This document shows positions 54,563-63,004 of a stretch of DNA of 64,000 nt, piece by piece. A program made the translations under genes and the position numbers. The notes under the pieces were generated by a model, which was given only the letters and a program-made list of their open reading frames with translations, was not told where the DNA came from and ran no database searches. Source of the stretch: Thiobacillus sp. (GTDB lineage Bacteria > Pseudomonadota > Gammaproteobacteria > Burkholderiales > Thiobacillaceae); NCBI GenBank assembly GCA_021166845.1, contig JAJPEP010000064.1, forward strand, positions 1 through 64,000, in the 5' to 3' direction. Position 1 is the stretch's first letter, and each line of letters opens with the position of its first letter.

Positions 54563-55853
54563 GCGCCACGGTTTTCTCCCCTTCCCCTTGAAGGGAGAGG
54601 GGTTGGGGGAGAGGATGGGATCGATTGCAGCACAATCGCCCGCCCTCTCCCCGGCCCTCCCCCCCCAAGGGGGAGGGAGAAGAGCGACCCGCCTGAAGCT
54701 CTGGGAACTGGAGGAGAAACACCACTGCCCGGTGGTGGGCACCTGCCTGAACCTGGACGACCTGAGCAAGATCGCGCGCCAGTCCGGCTTCGCGGGCCGC
54801 GGCATCGACCCCTACCGGCTGCACGTGGAGGCGGTCTCCCTGTCCTGCACCCGCAACGGCGCGGCCGAGGCCATGCACAAGCGCATGGACCGCAAGCACG
54901 CGCTGCTGCTGACGCGCTTCGACCAGGCCAGGAGCGACGCCGAGGTGCGCGCCATGTGGCGGCGGCATCTTGATCGCGGCGAAGTGGCCGGCGCCATGTG
55001 GGCCGCCATCACCCACAAGCACGCCAGCAGCGAGACCCGCCAGGTCATTTACGAGGACATCCACATGCTGTCGCACCAGGTCGGCGCCGGCCAGGCCGCC
55101 GATCTGCGCCGACTGGCATTCCTGGAGCGGGAGCATGCCGAACTGCAGCGCCAGGCCCGGCGCGACGGCGAACGCCAGGCCCGGGAACTGGCCGACAAGG
55201 CCGCGCGCATCCACTGGCTGGAAGGCGAAGTGGCGGAAAACCTGAAGCGCGCCGAGGCCGCCTATCCCCTGCGCGCCCGTCTGGAAGTCCTGGAAAACGG
55301 CACCGCCATGATCGAGATGGGCCGCCGCCTGCAGGCCTTTGAGGCGGCGGCCGTGCGTCTGCACGAATCCGCCGCGCGCGCCGCTGCGCTGGAGGAAGAT
55401 AACCGGCGCCTGAGCGAAGAGCGGGACGCGGCTCGGGCCGAGCGGGATGCCCTGGAACGGCTCTGGCTCGGCGAGGCCGGCCAGCCCGGCGCCTGTTCCG
55501 CCGAGTGCGCCGCCTGCCCGCAGCCACTGCGCGGCCGCTGCGTGCTGTGCGTGGGCGGCCGCACCCCGCTGCTGCCGCAGTACCGGCAACTGGCCGAGCG
55601 CCTCGGCGTGCGCCTGATCCACCACGACGGCGGCCGCGAGGAGGCCTTGTCGCGCCTGCCCGACCTGCTCGCCTCATCAGACGCGGTGATCTGCCCCACC
55701 GACTGCGTCAGCCACCCCGCCTATTACCAGTTGAAGCGCCACTGCAAGCAGGCGGGCAAGCCCTGCGTGCTGGTGAAAAGCTCCGGCGTGGGCAGTTTCG
55801 CCGCCGCACTCACCCGTCTGGCGGAAGGCCGGGCCGAGATTCAAGGAGAGTAG
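54555..55853 (+). CDS. DUF2325 protein with in-frame palindromic insertion
   Basis: This 432-residue cytoplasmic protein has a conserved N-terminal region (LWELEEKHHCPVVGTCLNLD), a long central coiled coil (about residues 180-315), a Cys cluster (CSAECAACPQPLRGRC) and a C-terminal DUF2325 domain (VLCVGGRTPLLPQYRQLAER, DAVICPTDCVSH). AGGAGG precedes the ATG at 54555. Codons 7-42 are supplied by a GC-rich palindromic repeat. The DUF's role is unknown; placement before ftrC suggests an iron-related role. Confidence 0.85.
   Translation: MCERHGFLPFPLKGEGLGERMGSIAAQSPALSPALPPQGGGRRATRLKLWELEEKHHCPVVGTCLNLDDLSKIARQSGFAGRGIDPYRLHVEAVSLSCTRNGAAEAMHKRMDRKHALLLTRFDQARSDAEVRAMWRRHLDRGEVAGAMWAAITHKHASSETRQVIYEDIHMLSHQVGAGQAADLRRLAFLEREHAELQRQARRDGERQARELADKAARIHWLEGEVAENLKRAEAAYPLRARLEVLENGTAMIEMGRRLQAFEAAAVRLHESAARAAALEEDNRRLSEERDAARAERDALERLWLGEAGQPGACSAECAACPQPLRGRCVLCVGGRTPLLPQYRQLAERLGVRLIHHDGGREEALSRLPDLLASSDAVICPTDCVSHPAYYQLKRHCKQAGKPCVLVKSSGVGSFAAALTRLAEGRAEIQGE
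54574..54681 (+). repeat. 108-bp palindromic repeat inside the DUF2325 gene
   Basis: Terminal inverted repeats TTCTCCC and GGGAGAA enclose two G/C-tract hairpins around TTGAA and CCCAAGG, mirror images of each other, giving an imperfect inverted repeat over the whole element. It is exactly 108 bp, 36 codons, and keeps the frame open. This CTCCCC/GGGGAG style is typical of intergenic repeats in proteobacteria. Confidence 0.8.
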
Positions 55854-55856
55854 ATC

Positions 55857-56687
55857 ATGGGCAACGCCGCCTTCATCGTCTGGCGCGAGACCATCGAAGC
55901 CATGCTGGTCGTCGGCATCCTGCACGGCTGGCTCTCGGCCCAGTCCGATTTGCTGCTCGACCAGCGCCGCCGCGCGCTGCGCTGGCTATGGGGCGGCGTA
56001 GGCGCCGGCCTGGCGCTGGCCGTGCTGCTGGCGCTGACGCTGCTGGGCATCCGGGCCTGGGCCGACGACACTACGCTGGAGTGGTTCCAGGCGCTCATGC
56101 CGCTGGTCGCTGCCGCGCTGATCTTCCAGATGGTGGTGTGGATGCGCCGTCACGGCGCCGGCCTCAAGCGCGAACTGGAGGCCGGCATGTCCGCCGCCGC
56201 CGAACGCGCGCACTGGGCCGGCATGGCGCTGCTGGCCGCCATCGCGGTGGGCCGCGAGGGCGCCGAGACGGTCATCTTCCTGTATGGCGCCGCCAGCAAC
56301 GACACGGGCGCCGACCTGCTTGCCGGCGGCGTCGCCGGTTTCCTGCTCGCGCTGGCGGCATATGCCGGGCTGGTGCGGGGCGCGCGCTGGTTTTCCTGGC
56401 GGCTGTTCTTCCGCGCAACGGAAATGCTGTTGCTGCTGCTGGGCGGCGCCCTGCTGGTGGACGGCCTCGACAAGCTGATCGGCCTGGAGGCGCTGCCGGC
56501 GCTGGCCGACCCTCTGTGGGACGCCGGTTTCCTGCTGGATGACGGCAGCCGCGCCGGCGGCCTCATCGCCGCCTTCACCGGCTGGCGCGCCCAGCCCGCC
56601 GGACTCAGCTACCTGGCGCTGGCGCTGTGGTGGGGGCTGGCCTTCGCCCTGGCGTTGCGGGCCAGGCCGACGGGGGCGCGGCGATGA
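55857..56687 (+). CDS. ftrC: Ftr1-family iron permease (FtrC-like)
   Basis: This 276-residue inner-membrane permease has seven predicted helices. The two iron-translocation motifs are present: WRETIEAMLV near residue 9 and VGREGAETVIF near residue 126 (REGAE). By family it moves iron from the periplasmic FtrA/FtrB pair into the cytoplasm. It lies 3 bp after the DUF2325 gene and overlaps ftrD by 4 bp. Confidence 0.95.
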   Translation: MGNAAFIVWRETIEAMLVVGILHGWLSAQSDLLLDQRRRALRWLWGGVGAGLALAVLLALTLLGIRAWADDTTLEWFQALMPLVAAALIFQMVVWMRRHGAGLKRELEAGMSAAAERAHWAGMALLAAIAVGREGAETVIFLYGAASNDTGADLLAGGVAGFLLALAAYAGLVRGARWFSWRLFFRATEMLLLLLGGALLVDGLDKLIGLEALPALADPLWDAGFLLDDGSRAGGLIAAFTGWRAQPAGLSYLALALWWGLAFALALRARPTGARR

Positions 56688-58072
56688 GCGCCTGCGGCTC
56701 GGCCTACCGGCCGGCAGCCGGCGCGGGCGACCGTCTGGCCCGGCTGGGCCTCTGGCTGCGCCGCCACCGCGGCAGCATCCTCGCCTTGCAATGGGCGGTG
56801 GTGCTGTTCTACGTCGTGGTGGTGGCCTGGCCCGCCTTCCTGCCCCTGCCCGGCGAAGACGACCACATCCTCGACAACCTCACCCGCTTCGCCCAGTTCC
56901 TGTTCTGGGGCATCTGGTGGCCCTTCGTCATCCTGTCGATGATGACCCTGGGCCGGGTCTGGTGCGGCCTGTTCTGCCCGGAAGGGGCGCTGACCGAATG
57001 GAGTTCGAAGTTCGGCCTCGGCCGCCCGGTGCCGCGCTGGCTGAAGTGGGCCGGCTGGCCGTTCCTGGCCTTCGTGCTGACCACGGTGTTCGGCCAGATG
57101 ACCAGCGTTTACGAATATCCCAAGCCGGCCCTGCTGGTCCTGGGCGGCTCGACGCTGGCCGCGATCGCCGTCGGCCTGCTGTACGGCAAGAACAAACGGG
57201 TGTGGTGCCGCCATTTGTGCCCGGTGTCCGGCGTGTTCGGCCTGCTGGCGCGCATCGCCCCGCTGCACTTCGCCGTGGACCGGGCCGCTTGGGACGCCGC
57301 CGAGTCCGGCGCGCCGGTGCGCTGCGCGCCGCTGATCGATATCCGCCGCATGCAGTCCGCCGCCGCCTGCCACATGTGCGGCCAGTGCGCCGGGCAGCGC
57401 GACGCGGTGCAATTGGCACTGCGCTCGCCGGAACGGGAAATCCTGCGCCTGCCCGATGCCGGCCCGAAGGCCGGGCCCCAGGATCGCTGGCCCGCGCGCC
57501 TGCTCGCCTTCGGCATGCTGGGCGTCGCCCTCGGCGCCTTCCAGTGGAGCGCCAGCCCCTGGTTCGTCGCCGCCAAGCAGAGAGCAGCCGAATGGCTGAT
57601 CGAGCGGGAACTCTGGTGGGCGCTGGACACCCCCGGCCAGTGGTGGCTGTTCACCCACTACCCGGAACTGAACGACGCCTTCACCTGGCTCGACGGCGGC
57701 ATGCTGCTGGCCTACATCGGCGCGACCGCCCTGGCCGTCGGGGGCTGGATCTGGCTCTGCCTGCGGCTGGCCGCCGCCCTTGCAGGGACGCACTGGACCC
57801 GCCTGGCCATGGCCCTGATCCCCTTCGCCGGGGCCAGCGTGTTCGTGGGGCTTTCCCTGCTCACCACCGGCCAGTTGTTCGGCGAGGGCATCGTGCTGGC
57901 CTGGGCCGCGCCGGCCCGGCTCACGCTGCTGGCCCTGGCCGGCCTCTGGTCCGCCAGCTTGGCCTGGCGCTTGGCGGCGGCGGGCGGACGGCGCTGGGCC
58001 GCGCCGATCGGCGTCGCCCTCGCCGCCGCGCTGCCGCTGTGGGCCTGGTACCAGCAATTTTTCGTCTGGTGA
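56684..58072 (+). CDS. ftrD: Membrane polyferredoxin (FtrD-like)
   Basis: This 462-residue NapH/RdxA-type membrane protein has multiple helices and CysxxxCysPro motifs CGLFCPEG and CRHLCPVSG plus a ferredoxin-like CHMCGQC segment. In FtrABCD it passes electrons, probably to re-reduce iron or the partner proteins at the membrane. Its C-terminal third adds about five further helices with no recognised function. The start overlaps ftrC by ATGA. Confidence 0.9.
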   Translation: MSACGSAYRPAAGAGDRLARLGLWLRRHRGSILALQWAVVLFYVVVVAWPAFLPLPGEDDHILDNLTRFAQFLFWGIWWPFVILSMMTLGRVWCGLFCPEGALTEWSSKFGLGRPVPRWLKWAGWPFLAFVLTTVFGQMTSVYEYPKPALLVLGGSTLAAIAVGLLYGKNKRVWCRHLCPVSGVFGLLARIAPLHFAVDRAAWDAAESGAPVRCAPLIDIRRMQSAAACHMCGQCAGQRDAVQLALRSPEREILRLPDAGPKAGPQDRWPARLLAFGMLGVALGAFQWSASPWFVAAKQRAAEWLIERELWWALDTPGQWWLFTHYPELNDAFTWLDGGMLLAYIGATALAVGGWIWLCLRLAAALAGTHWTRLAMALIPFAGASVFVGLSLLTTGQLFGEGIVLAWAAPARLTLLALAGLWSASLAWRLAAAGGRRWAAPIGVALAAALPLWAWYQQFFVW

Positions 58073-58075
58073 ATC

Positions 58076-58246
58076 GTGAACGACAAGCCCCCCGCGCCTG
58101 TCCCGCAGCCGCAAGACCCGCCAGCCCTGCCGCGTTTCCGCAGCGAAGATCTGTTCGCAGGCGGCAAGGTAGTGGTGATCGTCCACGCCGAGCGGGAATA
58201 CCTGCTGCGCCTCACCGCGTCCAACAAGCTGATCCTCACCGCCTGA
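58076..58246 (+). CDS. Second HemP-like small protein
   Basis: This 56-residue frame starts with GTG 3 bp after ftrD. The C-terminal part has LFAGGKVVVIVHAEREYLLR and then ASNKLILTA, clearly parallel to the HemP signature at 50.8 kb (LFQGNQEILIS...YRLR...GKLILTK). The N-terminus is Pro-rich. It is therefore a HemP paralogue at the end of the Ftr operon, with the usual Gly-Lys replaced by Asn-Lys. Confidence 0.75.
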   Translation: MNDKPPAPVPQPQDPPALPRFRSEDLFAGGKVVVIVHAEREYLLRLTASNKLILTA

Positions 58247-58319
58247 GCGCTGCCGCGCCACAAGGGTGAGCCCAGCCGGCATCCCGGCCATCGTCGTTGT
58301 GCCGCCGGCGGGCCATGCT

Positions 58320-58357
58320 CACCCAACTATTGACTTATCACCCAACTATTGACTTAC
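58320..58357 (+). repeat. 19-bp tandem direct repeat carrying duplicated -35 boxes
   Basis: CACCCAACTATTGACTTAT (58320-58338) is followed directly by CACCCAACTATTGACTTAC (58339-58357), differing at one base. Each copy contains TTGACT. Confidence 0.95.
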
Positions 58358-58377
58358 ATAATACGAATTATTATCAT
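58349..58377 (+). promoter_or_regulatory. tonB promoter with Fur box
   Basis: TTGACT (58349-58354) and TATCAT (58372-58377) are 17 bp apart. TACGAATTATTATCA (58362-58376) matches the Fur core at 11 of 14 positions, with a perfect right half-site, and overlaps the -10. The leader to tonB is about 110 nt. Nothing else is seen in 58247-58495. Confidence 0.8.
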
Positions 58378-58495
58378 TACTAATTTTGATTACGATTCGC
58401 CCTGACGGTCTCCGTCCGGGCTGCGTAAAAGCCCCTGTCAAGCAGGGTCGTAGCCAGCCATGGACCGCGGTCCCAGCCAGCATTGTTAGATATTC

Positions 58496-59257
58496 ATGGA
58501 CATGCCTGGGATGACTGCCACGCTTACCGCTTCGCCGGCACTGAAACACGGCCTCACGGAACCGCCGCGCGGAGCCCGATCGACGTTCCAGCGCACGCGT
58601 ATTTCGCCCTCCCCTCTCGTCGGAGTAAGCCTCGCTCACGCCAGCTTGCTCGGCCTGCTGCTGTTCGCACCGAACGCGACGGAACCCGTTGCGCCGCCGC
58701 GCCCGCTGACGGTGAGCCTGATCGAACCCGATACCGAAGAACCGCGACCGCAGCCCGAACCCGCACCCAGGCCACAGCCGCCCAAGCCTGTCGTCAAGCC
58801 CTTGCCTCCGCCGCCGGTACTGGTGGCCGAGTCCCCCCGGCCGACACCGCAACCGGTGGTCGAAGCGCCCAAACCCGACCCGGCGCCCGAACCCGTGCCC
58901 GAGGTGCTGCCGCCGCCTGCGCCGCCGGTCGCGGCGGAAGCGCCCAGGCCTGCGTCGCCGCCTCCACCGCCCGCCACGCCTCCCCGGCCGGCGGATTACC
59001 TGGCCAACCCCAAACCGCCCTATCCCCATCTGTCGCGGCGGCTGGGTGAGGAAGGCCTGGTGCGCCTCAACATTCTGGTCAACCCGGACGGCAGTGTTGC
59101 CCGCCTGGAAATCGCCAAGAGCAGCGGCTATGCGCGCCTCGACCAGTCCGCCATGCACACGGTGCAGTCGAGCTGGAAATTCGAGCCCGCACGCCAGGGC
59201 GGCAAGCCGGTGGCCGCGTGGGTCATCGTGCCGATTCAGTTCACCCTCAGGAGTTAA
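58496..59257 (+). CDS. tonB: TonB energy transducer
   Basis: This 253-residue protein is anchored by a helix at about residues 40-58 (PLVGVSLAHASLLGLLLF). A long Pro-rich periplasmic spacer with Pro-Glu/Pro-Lys repeats follows. The C-terminal domain contains YPHLSRRLGEEGLVRLNILV and SSGYARLDQSA. It couples the proton motive force from ExbB-ExbD to the outer-membrane receptors encoded downstream. An in-frame ATG at 58511 is an alternative start. Confidence 0.95.
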   Translation: MDMPGMTATLTASPALKHGLTEPPRGARSTFQRTRISPSPLVGVSLAHASLLGLLLFAPNATEPVAPPRPLTVSLIEPDTEEPRPQPEPAPRPQPPKPVVKPLPPPPVLVAESPRPTPQPVVEAPKPDPAPEPVPEVLPPPAPPVAAEAPRPASPPPPPATPPRPADYLANPKPPYPHLSRRLGEEGLVRLNILVNPDGSVARLEIAKSSGYARLDQSAMHTVQSSWKFEPARQGGKPVAAWVIVPIQFTLRS

Positions 59258-59260
59258 GTC

Positions 59261-60016
59261 ATGGAAACCGCTGCAACCTCAACCCAACTGGGCTTTGCCC
59301 ACTTCATCGCGCAGGCCGACGGCCTTGCGCACTTCCTGCTCGTCGTGCTGCTGGCGATGTCGGTCGTCACCTGGTATCTCATCGTCAGCAAGAGCCTCGC
59401 CAACTGGCGCATGAAGAAGCACGCGCAGGCTTTCCTCGCGCGTTTCTGGGAGGCCCCCGGTCTCGCGTCGGTGACTGACTACCTGCAGAACCACGGGGTC
59501 AACGACCCGTTCTCGCACCTCACCCACCACGGGCTCAAGGCGGCCGAGCAGTACCGCAACAAGACCGGGCAGCGCCTGATCGAATCCGGCTCGGAAGACG
59601 AATTCCTCACCCGCGCGCTGCGCCGCGCGCTCAACCAGGACACCGCGCGCCTCGAATACGGCCACACCATGCTGGCGTCGATCGCATCCTCCGCACCCTT
59701 TGTCGGCCTGTTCGGCACGGTGTGGGGCATCTATCACGCGCTGGTCAACATCGGCATGTCGGGCTCGGGCAGCCTCGACCAGGTCGCCGGCCCGGTCGGC
59801 GAGGCGCTGATCATGACCGCGCTGGGTCTGGCCGTCGCGATCCCCGCCGTGCTCGCCTACAACTTCTTCAACCGCGCCCGCCGCCAGATGCTCACCGAAG
59901 TCGACGGCTTCGCGCATGACCTGTTCGCCTTCATGTCCACCGGGGTGCGCAACAACACCCGCATCCACGACGACGAAGCGCGCGTCTACGCCGCACCCGC
60001 GGCCAGGAGCGCGTGA
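59261..60016 (+). CDS. exbB: Biopolymer transporter ExbB
   Basis: This 251-residue inner-membrane MotA/TolQ/ExbB proton channel subunit has three transmembrane helices. The conserved core is LASIASSAPFVGLFGTVWGI and GPVGEALIMTALGLAVAIPA. AGGAG precedes the ATG. It overlaps exbD by 1 bp. Confidence 0.96.
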   Translation: METAATSTQLGFAHFIAQADGLAHFLLVVLLAMSVVTWYLIVSKSLANWRMKKHAQAFLARFWEAPGLASVTDYLQNHGVNDPFSHLTHHGLKAAEQYRNKTGQRLIESGSEDEFLTRALRRALNQDTARLEYGHTMLASIASSAPFVGLFGTVWGIYHALVNIGMSGSGSLDQVAGPVGEALIMTALGLAVAIPAVLAYNFFNRARRQMLTEVDGFAHDLFAFMSTGVRNNTRIHDDEARVYAAPAARSA

Positions 60017-60438
60017 TGGCTTTCGGCGGACTCACGAACGACGCCGGCGACGGCGACAACGCGGAAATCAACATGGTCCCGCTGATCGACGTGATGCTGG
60101 TGCTGCTGGTCATTTTCATCATCACCGCGCCCTTGCTGACGCACGCGGTCAAGGTCGACCTGCCGCAGGCGTCGAGCCAGCCGAACGACGTGAAACCCGA
60201 AACGATCAATCTGTCGATCAAGGCCGACGGCACGGTCTACTGGAACGCCGAAGCGGTCGATGCGGCCGCCTGGCAGGCACGGATGGATCTGGCCGCGCAG
60301 AAGAATCCGCAGCCGGAAATCCATATCCGCGCCGACGGTGATCTCGCCTATCGCAACGTCGCCCGGATCATGGCCGACGCCGCGCGCGCCGGGCTTACCA
60401 AGCTGGGGTTCATCACCGACCCCAGGCAAACTCAATGA
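60016..60438 (+). CDS. exbD: Biopolymer transporter ExbD
   Basis: This 140-residue protein has one membrane helix with the proton-relay Asp in NMVPLIDVMLVLLVIFIIT and a periplasmic C-terminal domain (QPEIHIRADGDLAYRNVARI). The ATG at 60016 overlaps the exbB TGA. It forms the ExbBD motor for TonB. Confidence 0.96.
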   Translation: MAFGGLTNDAGDGDNAEINMVPLIDVMLVLLVIFIITAPLLTHAVKVDLPQASSQPNDVKPETINLSIKADGTVYWNAEAVDAAAWQARMDLAAQKNPQPEIHIRADGDLAYRNVARIMADAARAGLTKLGFITDPRQTQ

Positions 60439-60562
60439 GCACGTATGCAATAAAAACCCACCGAACCCGAACGATCTTATAAGCCGTTCTCATCCCGCCC
60501 AGTCAGCCAGCCTCCGGTCAGCCAGCCACGCACAACAACAAATCTGCAAACAGGAGAAACTC

Positions 60563-62632
60563 ATGCGGACTCACCCATCCTTTTACCCCACTCTGAAACT
60601 CTTACCGCTCGCACTCGCAGCTGCGCTGCAAGCTCCAGCGATAGCACTGGCCAACGAAAAGACAGAAGTGGTTTTGCCGCGCATCGACGTAATTTATGGC
60701 GGCGCAGAAGATATTGCCAAGCAGCCCGGTTCTGTCTCGATCATCGATAAAGAGCAACTGGAACGCCTCCAGCCGCTCTCCACCGAAGACGCGCTGCGTC
60801 GTGTTCCGGGCGTCTACATCAAGGGTGAGGAAGAAACCGCCGTCGTCGCCAACATCGGCATCCGCGGCCTGAATGCCGCCGACTACAAGTCGCTGATCCT
60901 CGAAGACGGCGTGCCGGTCGCGCCCGGCCTGTTCGTCGGCAACGGCCGCTACTACAACCCGCGCATCCAGCGCATGGACGAAATCGAAGTACTGAAGGGC
61001 GCCGCGGCGCTGCGCTACGGCCCCAACACCATCGGCGGCGTCATCAACTACAAGACCAAGGACCCTATCGACGGCTTCTCCTTGTCCGGCCGCGCCGGCT
61101 CGAACAACTACCGCGAAGCCACCATCGAAGCCGGCGGCGCGACGCCTTCCGGCGAGGCCAAGGCCGGCCTGTTCTACACCCGCGCGTCCAGCGACGGTTT
61201 CCAGGACAAGGACTTCGATATGCAGGACCTGATGGTCAAGGGCGGCATGGCGCTGGGCGACGACCAGTGGCTGGGCGCGAAATTCACCTACTACGAGAAC
61301 GACGCCAACATTTCGTATCGCGGCCTGTTCCTGGGCGAATTCAACGCCGGCGCCTCATACAACCCCGCACCGGATGACTATTTCCTGACCGAGCGCAAGT
61401 CGCTCGACATCAATCACCTGTGGGAAATCCGCCCCGGCATGAGCCTCAGCACCGTGCTGTACTGGAGCGAGATGTACCGCGACTACTGGCGTTTCGCGGT
61501 CGACAGCGCCGCTTCGACAGCCGCCGGAAGTTGGGTTTACACGGACGTTGTCAACGGCAACAACCGCTCCTTCGACCGCATCGGCCTGGATTCCCGCCTC
61601 ACCGTCGCCAACAAGCTCTTCGGCGTGACCGGCGAAGCCGAAATCGGCGTGCGCATCATGGAAGAAGAGATGGTCGATCAGGGTATCGCCGCGACCCGCG
61701 CCAACCCGCGTACCGGCACGATTACCACCGATCGCGTGGACTCCGCCACCAGCTACGCCCTGTTCGCGCAGAACCGCTTCGACGTAACCGACCGGCTCTC
61801 GATCACCCCCGGCCTGCGCATCGAAAGCTATGAGCAGGAACGAGAAGACCTCCGCAAAGCCGCGAACAACGGCGACAGCTCGAACACCGAATACCTGCCC
61901 GGTCTTGGCGCGACCTATCGGCTCAACCCCGCCGCCCAGCTCTACGGCAGCGTCTACAAAGCCTTCTCGCCGGCGCTGAACTCGCAGTCCATCGTCACCG
62001 GCCTGGATCAGCAACTCGATGCCGAGCACTCGATCAACGTCGAATTCGGTGTGCGCGGCGGCAGCGACAAACTGCGCTACGAGTTCACTGCCTTCCAGAT
62101 GGACTTCGACAACCAGATCACCCCGGCCATCTCGGGCGGCTTGACCAACGCCAACGCCGGCAGCACCCTGCATCGCGGTCTGGAAGCGGCGATGGGTTAT
62201 CGCTGGAACAACGGCTTCAGCGTCGACGGCAACCTGACCTGGATCCCGGTCTCGGAATACCGCGAGGATCGCAGCGGCGGCATCAACCAGGGTAACCGCC
62301 TGCCCTACTCGCCCGAACTGCTGGCGAACCTGAGCCTTGGCTACGCGTCGGGTCCGGTCAGCACTGCGCTCTCCTGGAATTATGTCGATGAACAGTTCGG
62401 CAACGGCAACAACACCACGCCGATTACCGGCAGCGGCAACTCCGTCTGGTCAGGCCTGCTCCCGAGCTACTACACCGTCGACCTCACCGGAAGCTATGAC
62501 GTCAACAAACAGCTCAAGCTGTTCGGCGCGATCAAGAACCTGACCGACGAGCGCTACATCGCCGGCCTGCGTCAGGGTATCTACGCCGGTCCCGAACGGG
62601 CATTCGAAGCGGGTGCGAAATACACCTTCTGA
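60563..62632 (+). CDS. FecA-like TonB-dependent receptor
   Basis: This 689-residue outer-membrane receptor has a signal peptide ending AIALA. The plug domain contains IDVIYGGAEDIAKQPGSVSI, EDALRRVPGVYIKGEE, NIGIRGLNAADYK and IEVLKGAAALRYGPNTIGGV, closest in character to ferric dicitrate receptors. The barrel ends in Phe (AGAKYTF). AGGAG precedes the ATG. There is no N-terminal signalling extension, so it does not control an ECF sigma factor. The ligand is probably a ferric chelate. Confidence 0.92.
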   Translation: MRTHPSFYPTLKLLPLALAAALQAPAIALANEKTEVVLPRIDVIYGGAEDIAKQPGSVSIIDKEQLERLQPLSTEDALRRVPGVYIKGEEETAVVANIGIRGLNAADYKSLILEDGVPVAPGLFVGNGRYYNPRIQRMDEIEVLKGAAALRYGPNTIGGVINYKTKDPIDGFSLSGRAGSNNYREATIEAGGATPSGEAKAGLFYTRASSDGFQDKDFDMQDLMVKGGMALGDDQWLGAKFTYYENDANISYRGLFLGEFNAGASYNPAPDDYFLTERKSLDINHLWEIRPGMSLSTVLYWSEMYRDYWRFAVDSAASTAAGSWVYTDVVNGNNRSFDRIGLDSRLTVANKLFGVTGEAEIGVRIMEEEMVDQGIAATRANPRTGTITTDRVDSATSYALFAQNRFDVTDRLSITPGLRIESYEQEREDLRKAANNGDSSNTEYLPGLGATYRLNPAAQLYGSVYKAFSPALNSQSIVTGLDQQLDAEHSINVEFGVRGGSDKLRYEFTAFQMDFDNQITPAISGGLTNANAGSTLHRGLEAAMGYRWNNGFSVDGNLTWIPVSEYREDRSGGINQGNRLPYSPELLANLSLGYASGPVSTALSWNYVDEQFGNGNNTTPITGSGNSVWSGLLPSYYTVDLTGSYDVNKQLKLFGAIKNLTDERYIAGLRQGIYAGPERAFEAGAKYTF

Positions 62633-62659
62633 CCCTGCGTAACGACTTCCGAGGAAAAC

Positions 62660-63000
62660 GTGGTCGTCACCATTGACAAGGTACTGACCTCCGACGCGCT
62701 GGCGGCAATCCGCCAACAGCTCGCCGGGGCGAACTGGGCGACCGGCCTGTCGGCCGGCGCGCAGGCCGCGCTCGTCAAGAAAACCAGTAACTCCCGGAGG
62801 ACGCGCCGCAGCTGCGCGAACTCCGGCTTCTCGTCATGCGCGCGCTGAACCGCAGCAAGGTTCTGCTTTCCGCCGCCCTGCCGAACAAGATTCGGCCGCC
62901 CAAATTCAACCGCCATTGCGGCGACACCAACACCTACGGCTGGCACGCCGACAACGCCTTGTCAGCCAGCCACATCACTCTTCCAATCGAACGAGACTGA
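62660..63000 (+). pseudogene. Decayed PKHD-type Fe(II)/2OG dioxygenase (PiuC/YbiX-like)
   Basis: A GTG-started frame encodes IDKVLTSDALAAIRQQL and QAALVKKTSN, typical of the PiuC N-terminus. The continuation LPEDAPQLRELRLLVMRALN, LLSAALPNKIRPPKFNR and YGWHADNA is in another frame after a shift at about 62780-62795. The protein then ends shortly after the first iron-binding His/Asp pair, lacking the second His and the C-terminal half. It sits between two TonB receptors, the usual place for this enzyme. Confidence 0.82.
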
Positions 63001-63004
63001 AATC

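Noticed and set aside
56609-58291. A 560-codon minus-strand frame opposite ftrD
   Set aside because: ftrD has the Cys motifs and helices of a polyferredoxin; the antisense frame is His/Gln/Gly/Ala-rich low complexity.
60439-60562. Direct repeats of GTCAGCCAGCC between exbD and the receptor gene
   Set aside because: Only two short copies within a GC-rich leader, with no symmetry or spacing suggesting a regulator site.
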